A stretch of DNA of 20,215 nucleotides from an uncultured Odoribacter sp. (GTDB taxonomy: Bacteria; Bacteroidota; Bacteroidia; Bacteroidales; Marinifilaceae), in the NCBI GenBank assembly GCA_900548135.1, contig URJC01000011.1, positions 1 to 20,215 on the forward strand, in the 5' to 3' direction. Every line of letters begins with the position of its first letter. The first letter of the stretch is position 1. Below are positions 8,009 to 15,848 of the stretch, piece after piece. The notes beneath the pieces were generated by a model, which searched no databases, was not told where the DNA came from, and was given only the letters and a program-made list of their open reading frames with translations. The position numbers and the translations under genes are program-made.

Positions 8009-9110
8009 ATATCCCTTAAAGATTCTTTTAGTTCCTAATGCTTTTAAAGGTAGTCTGGAAGCTCCTGAGTTTTGCCGGATCATGGTTGAAGAACTAAGTT
8101 CCGGCTATATAGCTCCAATTGCTTTGCCAATGTGTGACGGAGGAGATGGAACTGCGCCTATATTAGCTTCTTATTTGAATTTTCTTCCGGTAAACATGGC
8201 ATCAGTAGATGCTTTAGGACGTCCTAAAATAGTCACCTATTATACGGGCTCTGATATGGCAATTGTCGACCTTGCTAGTGTATGCGGATTAAAAGATTTA
8301 TTGTCCTCGGAATATGACGTCTTCAATACCCATACTGCTGGTCTGGGAAAAGTATTGGTACAGATTCAAAAGCAAGGGATACACCGGATTTTATTGGGTG
8401 TGGGAGGTAGTGCCAGTATAGATGGCGGACTTGGAGCTTTAGTAGAAATGGGATTGAAAATTGTAAAATCAAATAATCAGTATCAGAACCATTTACTTGA
8501 ATTACAAGATATTGACATCAGTATACTTAAAGAAAACTTTAAAAACTCAGAATTATTTATTTTATGTGATGTAGAAAACCGGCTTTGCGGGAAAGAAGGA
8601 GCTGCTGCAACTTTCGGTCCGCAAAAAGGGGCATCCCCTTTACAAGTGTCTAAACTGGATGCTTCCCTTTGCCATTATGCAAACTTACTTCTGTCAAAAA
8701 ACGGCACGGATATTTTTTCTTTAAGGTATGGCGGAGCTGCCGGAGGTATAGCTGCAGCCTTTTATTCACTGCTAGGTGCACAATTGGTATCGGGAGCAGA
8801 ATTTTGTCTGAAACTATCTGATTTTGACCGCTTATTGCCTGAAATGAATTTGGTGATCACGGGTGAAGGTAAACTGGACCGTCAAAGTTTACAAGGTAAA
8901 CTTCCGGGCGTTATTGCAAAGCGTTGCCACCAGCATCGGGTGCCTGTCATTGCTATTGCAGGTATGGCAGATCCCTTACTTCCCGGTTTTGACCAGATTT
9001 ATACCTTAACCGAATATGCCGGAAATCCCAAAACTTCCATACAATACCCCGAACCGTACTTACGGCGTATAGCTAAAGATTTAAAAAGAGATATCCTAAA
9101 ATTAATTTAA
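7983..9110 (+). CDS. glxK: Glycerate kinase (GlxK/GarK family)
   Basis: Glycerate kinase phosphorylates D-glycerate with ATP to 2- or 3-phosphoglycerate, feeding lower glycolysis. Family PF02595 signatures are clear: ILLVPNAFKGSL near the N-terminus, PMCDGGDGT, LGVGGSASIDGG, LCDVENRLCG, GAAGGIAAAF and VITGEGKLD. The open frame extends back to a GTG at 7938, but the ATG at 7983 is preferred: it gives a 375-residue protein of family length with the first beta strand close to the start. This start lies inside the 3' end of the hydrolase gene (26-bp overlap), so the two genes are probably translationally coupled. The metabolic link between them is not obvious. I cannot tell GlxK from GarK, so the symbol is provisional. 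Confidence 0.93.
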   Translation: MKNYLSSVEYPLKILLVPNAFKGSLEAPEFCRIMVEELSSGYIAPIALPMCDGGDGTAPILASYLNFLPVNMASVDALGRPKIVTYYTGSDMAIVDLASVCGLKDLLSSEYDVFNTHTAGLGKVLVQIQKQGIHRILLGVGGSASIDGGLGALVEMGLKIVKSNNQYQNHLLELQDIDISILKENFKNSELFILCDVENRLCGKEGAAATFGPQKGASPLQVSKLDASLCHYANLLLSKNGTDIFSLRYGGAAGGIAAAFYSLLGAQLVSGAEFCLKLSDFDRLLPEMNLVITGEGKLDRQSLQGKLPGVIAKRCHQHRVPVIAIAGMADPLLPGFDQIYTLTEYAGNPKTSIQYPEPYLRRIAKDLKRDILKLI

Positions 9111-9124
9111 TTTCTCTACTTTTC

Positions 9125-9155
9125 TTTGAGTTTTAATTTCAATTTGCAACTTTTG
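9125..9155 (+). promoter_or_regulatory. Putative promoter of butyrate kinase gene
   Basis: TTTG at 9125-9128 is followed, after exactly 19 nt, by AACTTTTG at 9148-9155, one base away from the -7 consensus TAnnTTTG. The implied transcript would start near 9162, leaving a leader of about 60 nt with a dyad. This suggests buk has its own promoter besides any read-through from the glycerate kinase gene. Confidence 0.4.
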
Positions 9156-9172
9156 TATAGAAGTCAGTAAGT

Positions 9173-9192
9173 GTATTGAAATACATCAATAC
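9173..9192. promoter_or_regulatory. Dyad in buk leader, Crp/FNR-like operator candidate
   Basis: GTATTGAAATACATCAATAC is a perfect inverted repeat with 7-bp arms around 6 nt. Its core TTGAA-N4-ATCAA (9176-9189) differs by one base from the FNR consensus TTGAT-N4-ATCAA. It lies just downstream of the predicted transcription start and 28 nt before the buk ATG, where a bound regulator would most easily repress. It could also act as a small RNA hairpin. Confidence 0.35.
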
Positions 9193-9220
9193 GTGTGTAA
9201 ATACCTAAAACCAACAAAAT

Positions 9221-10288
9221 ATGGAATTTAAAATTTTAACCATTAATCCAGGGTCTACCTCAACCAAAATAGCTGTTTTTGCTAATGAACGTGAAGTTTT
9301 TTCCAAGACATTACGGCATTCAGCACAGGAATTAAGTGTTTTTCCAACAGTAGCTTCTCAATTTCAATTTCGAAAAGAAATGATCTTATCTACATTGCGA
9401 CAGGAAGGATTTGATGTTTATCAGCTGCATGCAATTGTTGGCAGAGGAGGTTTGGTTAAGCCTATAGAATCTGGAATATACGAGGTAGACGAAACATTGG
9501 CCCATGATCTCGAATATCCGATCATGGGTGAACATGCTTCAAATCTGGGAGGTTTAATTGCAAGGGATATCGCGAAAGAACTCAATACAGGTATAAAAGC
9601 TTATATTGCAGATCCGGTTGTCGTAGATGAAATGGAAGAAACAGCCCGAATATCCGGACATCCTGCGATTCCAAGGGTATCTATCTTTCATGCCTTGAAT
9701 CAAAAAGCGATTGCCCGTACCTATGCCAGAGAAATAGGAAAGGAATACGAAGAACTGAATTTGATTGTGGCTCATCTGGGAGGCGGAATCTCCGTCGGAG
9801 CACATTGTCATGGACGTGTCATTGATGTAAATAATGCTCTTGACGGAGAGGGACCGTTTTCGCCTGAACGTTCCGGAGGCTTACCAACTGGTTCATTGGT
9901 AAACTTATGTTTCAACGGTAAACCGAAAGCCGAAATAAAGAAAATGCTAAAAGGGGAAGGAGGTGTCGTTGCCTATTTAGGTACTAACGATATGCGTATC
10001 GTAACTGAAAAAGCAAATGACGATCCTCAATATGCCCTGATAAAAAATGCCATGTGCTATCAGATTGGGAAAGAAATAGGTGCTATGGCTACCGTTCTGA
10101 AAGGCAAAGTAGATGCAATATTACTTACTGGTGGAATTGCCTATGCCGGCAGTATAACAGATTACATAAGCGAAATGGTCAGTTTTATTGCAACTGTAAA
10201 AGTTTATCCTGGTGAAGATGAGATGTGTGCTTTAGCTATGAATGGATTGATGGTGCTTCGTGGAGAAGTTCAGGCCAAAAAATACTGA
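9221..10288 (+). CDS. buk: Butyrate kinase
   Basis: Butyrate kinase interconverts butyryl phosphate + ADP and butyrate + ATP, the last, ATP-yielding step of butyrate fermentation, in the cytoplasm. The 355-residue protein has the acetate/butyrate kinase ASKHA fold: INPGSTSTK (8-16) phosphate-binding loop, GEHASNLGGL, a HLGGGISVGAH block and GEGPFSPERSGGLP, all typical of Buk rather than of AckA. The partner phosphate butyryltransferase gene (ptb), often adjacent in other bacteria, is not in this window: the upstream neighbour is glycerate kinase and downstream lies convergent yaaA. The enzyme may also act on other short or branched acids such as isobutyrate. The stop codon is 11 nt before a bidirectional terminator. 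Confidence 0.96.
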   Translation: MEFKILTINPGSTSTKIAVFANEREVFSKTLRHSAQELSVFPTVASQFQFRKEMILSTLRQEGFDVYQLHAIVGRGGLVKPIESGIYEVDETLAHDLEYPIMGEHASNLGGLIARDIAKELNTGIKAYIADPVVVDEMEETARISGHPAIPRVSIFHALNQKAIARTYAREIGKEYEELNLIVAHLGGGISVGAHCHGRVIDVNNALDGEGPFSPERSGGLPTGSLVNLCFNGKPKAEIKKMLKGEGGVVAYLGTNDMRIVTEKANDDPQYALIKNAMCYQIGKEIGAMATVLKGKVDAILLTGGIAYAGSITDYISEMVSFIATVKVYPGEDEMCALAMNGLMVLRGEVQAKKY

Positions 10289-10298
10289 ATTTCTTAAA

Positions 10299-10350
10299 AA
10301 CAGGGACGTGATAACAACATCAAGGTTTCACCACATCCCTGTTCTTTTTC
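10299..10350. terminator. Bidirectional terminator between buk and yaaA
   Basis: AACAGGGA (10299-10306) pairs perfectly with TCCCTGTT (10336-10343). An inner GTGA/TCAC helix (10308-10311 with 10328-10331) extends the stem. On the plus strand the stem is followed by CTTTTTCTT. On the minus strand it is followed by TTTTTAAG. The yaaA stop codon (10320-10322) sits in the hairpin loop, so the end of that coding sequence is part of the terminator. Confidence 0.72.
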
Positions 10351-11111
10351 TTCCTTGTAAAAATAAATCTTTTTTCATCAGAGAGATCAGCATCATAATG
10401 GAATCCCTCCCATTCAAATGTTTTCATTTTTTCCTGCGATTCAATCCGGTTCAGTAAAAGGAAACGTGTCATCGCACCTCTGGCTAGTTTAGCATAGGTA
10501 CGAATGGTTTCATACGTTCCGTTTCTTTCTTCCTTAAATTCCGGAGTTATGATCTGTACTTGCTGTTCCAATAAAGTCATATTAAAAGCACCTAAGACAT
10601 CCAAACTTGCCAAATTGACTAGTATTCCCCCTGTGTTTAAGACATCCTTAATTAAAACAGGAGTAAGTTTTGGAAACCAATAATCATATAAATTTTTACA
10701 TTCCAAACCTCTTAATTTTAGCATATAAGCAAGCCGGTAAGCTTGAATTCCATCCAGGGGTCTTAGTAGTCCATATAGAATTGAAATAATCCTCAAATGT
10801 TTCTGAGCATACTGAAAGTCTTCTTTAGAAAAACTACCGGCATTAATATTCTTAAAAACACTTCCGTTATAGGCTAATATAGCCGGGCATACAGGATTAT
10901 CCGGTTGAGCAAATTGCTGGTAGCGCTGGTAATTTTCCTGTGCAAGTGGTTGACTGATTTTTAAGAGTTTTTCTAATTCTCCGGCAGAATATTGCCGCAT
11001 AATATCAACCAGAATCTCTGTTTCCTTTCCAAATAAAGGAGATGTCATACTCTCACCTATAGATTCTCCGGTCATATTCATAGTCTTTGCCGGGGACAAA
11101 ATAATCATCAT
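10320..11111 (-). CDS. yaaA: YaaA family peroxide-stress protein (UPF0246/DUF328)
   Basis: YaaA limits intracellular iron and so protects DNA during hydrogen peroxide stress in E. coli; its biochemical activity is not settled, although DNA binding has been reported. The 263-residue protein begins MMIILSPAKTM, the family's N-terminal signature. It also has the GILVNLAS block and the C-terminal KLARGAMTRFLL helix (K-x-A-R-G-x-M-x-R). It is a single gene, divergent from the RRM gene and convergent with buk. A weak minus-strand box TAACTTTA (11149-11142) could be its -7 element. Either of two adjacent ATG codons (11111 or 11108) may be the start. Confidence 0.93.
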   Translation of the reverse strand: MMIILSPAKTMNMTGESIGESMTSPLFGKETEILVDIMRQYSAGELEKLLKISQPLAQENYQRYQQFAQPDNPVCPAILAYNGSVFKNINAGSFSKEDFQYAQKHLRIISILYGLLRPLDGIQAYRLAYMLKLRGLECKNLYDYWFPKLTPVLIKDVLNTGGILVNLASLDVLGAFNMTLLEQQVQIITPEFKEERNGTYETIRTYAKLARGAMTRFLLLNRIESQEKMKTFEWEGFHYDADLSDEKRFIFTRKKKNRDVVKP

Positions 11112-11168
11112 ATTTTTATTTATTTCTATTTTTCCACACTGTAAAGTTATAGATTTCGGTTGAGATAT

Positions 11169-11199
11169 TTTATTGTTTGCAACTTTTATCGTATATTTG
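11169..11199 (+). promoter_or_regulatory. Promoter of the RRM protein gene
   Basis: TATATTTG at 11192-11199 is a perfect TAnnTTTG -7 box. TTTA at 11169-11172, one base off the TTTG -33 element, lies 19 nt upstream, the usual spacing. Transcription would start near 11206, giving an unusually long leader of about 126 nt before the ATG at 11332. Confidence 0.5.
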
Positions 11200-11262
11200 C
11201 CGTGTATTTGAGAATTGAATCAGTTTGTATTTAAAGTACTTGCCTTCATTTTTAATGTATCG

Positions 11263-11332
11263 TTAAGTAAACTTTCCTTCGGCTATCAACCTCATTGCAA
11301 GAATTAATTTATTTTTTAAAGTTTTTACTTAA
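11263..11332 (+). promoter_or_regulatory. Leader hairpin reaching the RRM start codon
   Basis: In the leader, TTAAGTAAA (11263-11271) is perfectly complementary to TTTACTTAA (11324-11332), and the second arm ends on the A of the start codon. The flanking CTTT (11272-11275) and AAAG (11318-11321) add four more pairs after a 2-nt bulge. The loop is about 42 nt. The stem is AU-rich and so weak, which would suit a temperature- or protein-sensitive control of translation. That function is inference. Confidence 0.35.
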
Positions 11333-11634
11333 TGAACATTTACATTTCAAATTTAAGTTATGCCGTAAACGACGGAGACTTAAAAGAATTATTTGGTGAG
11401 TACGGAGAAATTACTTCTGCAAAAGTAATTACAGACCGTGAAACAGGAAGATCACGCGGTTTTGGATTTGTGGAAATGGCTGACGATACTCAAGGTCAGA
11501 AAGCGATAGATGAATTGAATCAGGCAGAATATGACGGCAAAGTAATTAACGTAACTGTTGCGCGTCCCAGAACTGAACGTCCTGCAGGTAACCGTGGAGG
11601 GTATTTCAAAGAACGCAGAGAAAGAAGGTATTAA
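11332..11634 (+). CDS. RRM-type RNA-binding protein
   Basis: This is a 100-residue single-RRM protein of the kind common in Bacteroidota and cyanobacteria, where such proteins bind single-stranded RNA and affect mRNA and sRNA function or cold adaptation. RNP2 is IYISNL (3-8) and RNP1 is RGFGFVEM (42-49), with the aromatic residues needed for RNA stacking intact. The tail from residue 81 (RTERPAGNRGG and on) is Arg/Gly-rich, ending RRERRY, a disordered basic extension that should add non-specific RNA affinity. The gene is monocistronic, with its own promoter, a long structured leader and two downstream hairpins. This architecture fits self-regulated or condition-regulated expression. Confidence 0.95.
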   Translation: MNIYISNLSYAVNDGDLKELFGEYGEITSAKVITDRETGRSRGFGFVEMADDTQGQKAIDELNQAEYDGKVINVTVARPRTERPAGNRGGYFKERRERRY

Positions 11635-11639
11635 CGGAT

Positions 11640-11713
11640 AATATTTCCGGAAATATTTTTTTCTGATGAATCAGTAGTCTCTTTTTCATTGAAAAATCTG
11701 AGACTACTTTTTT
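11640..11713 (+). terminator. Terminator(s) after the RRM gene, overlapping the addA stop
   Basis: Two stems follow the RRM stop codon. The first is a perfect palindrome AATATTTCCGGAAATATT (11640-11657) that runs into seven Ts. The second is stronger: AGTAGTCTC (11673-11681) pairs with GAGACTACT (11700-11708), with an inner TTTTTC/GAAAAA helix and a six-T run (11708-11713). The T run overlaps the TAA of the convergent addA gene (11712-11714). Confidence 0.8.
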
Positions 11714-14700
11714 ATACCTTTACAATACGGCCTAATTTGACATACCAGACATATCCTTCTATTTTCTTATACCCCATTTTATATAACGTATTGTAATAAA
11801 AGCGGACTTGTTTCAGATACTTCGGTTCTTCACTCTGCCCAAATTTGTAATCAATGACCTGAAGGATTCCATTTTTGAGGATTACCCGATCAGGACGGAC
11901 TTTTTTTCCTCCGGGAAATAAAATATCTTTTTCAGTAATTACACAACAATCTTCTGTAAACCATTCAGAAGCAATCGGGGTATTTAAATAATTCAGTATC
12001 TTCGCCCGGTATGTGTTTTCTTCACCTTTATTAATCAGTCCTTCCAGATAAGCCTGACGGACAGCTTGATTAATATCTGAAATAAATTTTATAGATTTAA
12101 ATATTTCGTGTAGCAGCTTTCCTTCTTCAATAGCCGATAAAGTTGTATCTCCAGGTTCTGTATAATCCTGAAAACGATATTTTACACTAATACGGTTTTC
12201 GGGATACCAGACAGGATAATTTTCTAATCGGTGAGAAATAGAAACAGTAGATTCTGTGTTAGCAGCCATCCGTTTCTCTCCCAATTTAAAACTGGCTTCT
12301 TCTTTTAATTCATTCCCCATATCAGCTAAAACCTGCCAGATAAAAGCACCGATATCAGCCATAGAAATACTACCATCCTTATTCTGTTTAGGGCGGTAGG
12401 GACGTACATATAATTCTAGCTTTGCCCGTGTCAAAGCAACATATAATAAATTCAGATTATCAATGTAAGCTTTCAAATGCTCATCAAGATAATCCTCCCT
12501 GAAAATGGTCGCCGAGAGTTTAGCTGAATAGTTTAAAGGAGCATATTCTAAATCATTGAATCCCTGAATATCATTATTACACCAAATCCGTCTCACCGGA
12601 CGTACACTATCCAATTCCCAACAACAAAAAGGTAAAATGACATATTTAAATTCCAGACCTTTGGATTTATGAATCGTTAAGATGCGTACCGCATCAACTT
12701 CTTCCGAAGTAGACAATACCCGTTTTCCCAGTTCCTTTTCCCACCATTCTAAAAACAGGGTGATACTATTCGAATTATTACTTTCATATTCATATATAAT
12801 ATCTTGAAAAGCAATTAAATATGGAATTTCCTGTTCTTTCTCTTTTAAAGCAAAATGATCGATAATGGTTTCTATGGTCTCATATAAGGAATAAGACATA
12901 ATGACTTCAGCTCTCCATTCGAAATTGGTATGCAAAAATTCAAATAACTCTACTTCCTTTATATTTTTGAAGATCTTGTGTAAAGAAAGATTTTCTGTAT
13001 CTCCTGTAAAAAGATGATAATAATGGAGAATGACAGCTTTATTTACCAGATCATAAGGTTCTGTAATATAATGTAATACAGCAACAATAAACTGGATATA
13101 AGGGGATGACCAGACGAACAACGAATCATTTGAAATAAAATTAACCGGTATATCAACTGTTTTATTATACTCCATCAAATAATCAGCAACAAAAGCCCCT
13201 TCTTTTCCTCCTCTTACTAAGATAACAATATCGCTCAGCTTTCCACCTCTTTTTAAAATATCCAGGATGATAGCGACGACATCTGTCATAATCATTTGTT
13301 CCCCTCCTTCCTCCTTCTTTTCCGGTCCGAATGTAATATCTACATAACCTGTACGCTGTTGTCTTGAGGTTTGACGCAACCCTTGGTAAGCCTGAAGAAT
13401 TGTTTTGGCCCGTTCATCCTCTTCTCCGGTATCGTTTATATATAACCGGTTTAAGGTACAAGCTGCCGTTTCGAAAAAATCATTATTGAAAGCCACAATC
13501 TCCTGTGCACTACGCCAATTATCTTTTAAAAAGATATTATTCACTCCAAGATTTCGGAACTGATCTTCCACTCCGTTGGCAAGCAACCTCCAATCCCCAT
13601 TCCGCCAGCGGTAAATACTTTGTTTTACATCTCCAACAATCATTACCTTCGCACCTTCCCCCAAACTGTTGACTACTAAGGGACGAAAATTTTTCCACTG
13701 CATAGCTGAGGTATCCTGAAACTCATCAATCATCAGATGTTTATAATAATTCCCACATTTTTCAAACAAAAACGAAGTATCATTGTTAGCAATTAATAAA
13801 TTCAGAATATGCGTTGTGTCACTCAGCAGCATCAGGCCTTTCTCATTGCAATAAGCCCTTACCTCCTGGTACAAGTCATTTAATATTCCCAATTGGTAAA
13901 GATTACCAGAAAGTTGAGTTGCTGAAAGATAATATTTATATCTCCCATCAAAAATATCCAGAGCTTCTTGCAAATAGCGCATCAATTCCGGACAAATATC
14001 TTCAATCTTTCCTTTATTGACAGCATTCTTAGTGACCCATGTATCAGGATCTTCAGCCCCCTTACGTATTGTCATGGTAGGCTCACTAAAATTACCAGCT
14101 TTCAATTTATAAAACCAGGATGCACACCCAGCCTTTCCCCCTTTAAAGTCTCCTAATTCCAGTGAAACATTTTGTATGGTTTGCAAAGCCCGGTCAGCAA
14201 TGTTTGTCAGTTTTTGTTCAAACTCCTGGATAATCGTATTTAAAAAGTGTTGATAGTTTTTTAAAAAGTGTTTGTCTTCAAATTTTTCCAGAATATGCTT
14301 ATCAAAAAGCATATAATTTTCCCGGAATAATTCAGCACCTAAATCAGCAATTTTATTTTTGACACTCCAAGATTTTCCTTCCTCAACACTACTATTCATT
14401 AATTCACTGATCCAATTACGCAATTCCGGATATTCTTTTATTTGCTGCATGACTTTATCCACAGCCTTGATCAATACAAAGTCGCTATCCAATTCTACAT
14501 TATACCCGGGAAAAATACCTAATTCACGGGTAAATGCCTTAATTATACGTTGAAAGAAACGATCGATTGTAGTAATAGATAAACGGCCATAATCGTGAAG
14601 TAACATTGTTCTCAATAACGAAGCTTTGTTTTTCAACTGTTCGTCATTTAACTTCAAGTCTTGTTTCAGAAGCTTTCCATAATCGCTTTTCTCCCCCTCT

Positions 14701-14879
14701 GCCAATCGGTGAAGCTCATTCATGATCCGGGATTTCATTTCTTCAGTTGCTTTATTGGTAAAAGTAACTGCTAAAATATTTTTATATTCAACCGGAGATT
14801 CAAAAATGATCCTGAAATATTCCAGAGTTAGTGCGAAAGTTTTCCCGGAACCGGCAGAAGCCTTATAAATATCAAGCAT
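11712..14879 (-). CDS. addA: AddA-type UvrD-family helicase/nuclease (double-strand break repair)
   Basis: AddA is the helicase-nuclease subunit of AddAB, the RecBCD counterpart, which resects double-strand breaks for recombination. The 1055-residue protein starts with Walker A at once (ASAGSGKT, 7-14). It then shows LAVTFTNKAT (motif Ia), IDEFQDTSAMQW (motif II, about 380), GDVKQSIYRWR (motif III), TIHKSKGLEF (motif V) and LLYVALTRAK (motif VI, about 815). Near residues 996-1013 comes the PD-(D/E)xK nuclease core RPDRVILKNG...VIDYKFG followed by an arginine/tyrosine helix. Both activities therefore look intact. The start is 3 bp after the lipoprotein gene. The usual partner addB is not in this window. 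Confidence 0.93.
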   Translation of the reverse strand: MLDIYKASAGSGKTFALTLEYFRIIFESPVEYKNILAVTFTNKATEEMKSRIMNELHRLAEGEKSDYGKLLKQDLKLNDEQLKNKASLLRTMLLHDYGRLSITTIDRFFQRIIKAFTRELGIFPGYNVELDSDFVLIKAVDKVMQQIKEYPELRNWISELMNSSVEEGKSWSVKNKIADLGAELFRENYMLFDKHILEKFEDKHFLKNYQHFLNTIIQEFEQKLTNIADRALQTIQNVSLELGDFKGGKAGCASWFYKLKAGNFSEPTMTIRKGAEDPDTWVTKNAVNKGKIEDICPELMRYLQEALDIFDGRYKYYLSATQLSGNLYQLGILNDLYQEVRAYCNEKGLMLLSDTTHILNLLIANNDTSFLFEKCGNYYKHLMIDEFQDTSAMQWKNFRPLVVNSLGEGAKVMIVGDVKQSIYRWRNGDWRLLANGVEDQFRNLGVNNIFLKDNWRSAQEIVAFNNDFFETAACTLNRLYINDTGEEDERAKTILQAYQGLRQTSRQQRTGYVDITFGPEKKEEGGEQMIMTDVVAIILDILKRGGKLSDIVILVRGGKEGAFVADYLMEYNKTVDIPVNFISNDSLFVWSSPYIQFIVAVLHYITEPYDLVNKAVILHYYHLFTGDTENLSLHKIFKNIKEVELFEFLHTNFEWRAEVIMSYSLYETIETIIDHFALKEKEQEIPYLIAFQDIIYEYESNNSNSITLFLEWWEKELGKRVLSTSEEVDAVRILTIHKSKGLEFKYVILPFCCWELDSVRPVRRIWCNNDIQGFNDLEYAPLNYSAKLSATIFREDYLDEHLKAYIDNLNLLYVALTRAKLELYVRPYRPKQNKDGSISMADIGAFIWQVLADMGNELKEEASFKLGEKRMAANTESTVSISHRLENYPVWYPENRISVKYRFQDYTEPGDTTLSAIEEGKLLHEIFKSIKFISDINQAVRQAYLEGLINKGEENTYRAKILNYLNTPIASEWFTEDCCVITEKDILFPGGKKVRPDRVILKNGILQVIDYKFGQSEEPKYLKQVRFYYNTLYKMGYKKIEGYVWYVKLGRIVKV

Positions 14880-14882
14880 ACC

Positions 14883-15848
14883 CTATTCTTCTTCAAGATT
14901 CATCATTTGATTAAGTATATTCCTCTGTTTTATACGTTCTTTTATTGCTTGCAGATACCACTTAAGGTAACGGGAGGATAAGTTAGTAATTTCTTTTTCT
15001 TTTGCTATGGCTTCTGACCGATTCAAATATTCCAAAGCCCTGTCAAAATCTCCATTACTTTCGCATGCCCAGGCAAGATTTATACCAGCTTTCAATCCAC
15101 GTTTATTGGGTTGTTTTAACAACACTTCCCAAATTTTCACCGCTTCATCTTGTTTTCCGGATTGCCAAAGAATATCCCCCATCCTTAACACTTTTCCCAG
15201 GTTATATAATCTTCGTTCTGTCAGTTTCCACGAAGGAATGATTCTATGGGCATAAGCGTTGCCTTCGTCCCAAAATGCAGCCCGCATTTCAGGTAACAGA
15301 TTCTCTTCCCAATTATTATATACAATACCAGGCAACCTGTTTTGCAACATGAATCCATCTATTGGTTTTTCTATCCCACACTGGTACATTCTCACAGTCC
15401 ATTTACAATTGATGTCCCCAGCCCAAATATCATATTGAATCATTTCCAGAGAAATAATATAATCTACATGAAATCTTTTGCACCAGGATTCCACAGAATC
15501 TTTAGGTAAGGCAGGAGGAACAGTCCGGGCATCCACTTCAGTACGTGTTTGTTCAGTCAAACATACCACAGTATCATATCCTATGTCAGTCATGACATAA
15601 TTTAAACCGTTTGCAAAATCCCTGATTAAACTGATTTCGGTTATGTCATCTGTAAATACAACCGGAGTTACTTTTCTACGTATATTCCTGTCCAGTAAAG
15701 CAATCTTTTTTCCCTTCTCAATTTGCAACTTGGAAGGTTGCAGGACTTCCACTTCTATCAACCGATAGGAAGCACAGGAAGTAAATGCCGCTACTACTAA
15801 CCCTATGATTAGTCCACGAAAAATCTGAGTAAAAACCATTCTATACAT
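14883..15848 (-). CDS. Lipoprotein with C-terminal TPR-like region (DUF6340-like)
   Basis: This is a predicted lipoprotein of 321 residues. A hydrophobic segment (13-22) ends in a lipobox-like FTSC with Cys25 as the lipidation site, followed by ASYRLIEVEVLQPS. The middle part (about 45-210) looks like an alpha/beta domain with conserved-looking VDYIISLEMIQYD. The C-terminal 110 residues are helical with TPR-type spacing (MGDILWQSGKQDEAVKIWEV, GINLAWACESNGDFDRALEY). The Bacteroidota family it resembles (DUF6340) has no known function; this assignment is from memory and uncertain. It is 3 bp upstream of addA, so the two are co-transcribed. Its start overlaps the end of the pseudogene remnant by 40 bp. 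Confidence 0.82.
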   Translation of the reverse strand: MYRMVFTQIFRGLIIGLVVAAFTSCASYRLIEVEVLQPSKLQIEKGKKIALLDRNIRRKVTPVVFTDDITEISLIRDFANGLNYVMTDIGYDTVVCLTEQTRTEVDARTVPPALPKDSVESWCKRFHVDYIISLEMIQYDIWAGDINCKWTVRMYQCGIEKPIDGFMLQNRLPGIVYNNWEENLLPEMRAAFWDEGNAYAHRIIPSWKLTERRLYNLGKVLRMGDILWQSGKQDEAVKIWEVLLKQPNKRGLKAGINLAWACESNGDFDRALEYLNRSEAIAKEKEITNLSSRYLKWYLQAIKERIKQRNILNQMMNLEEE

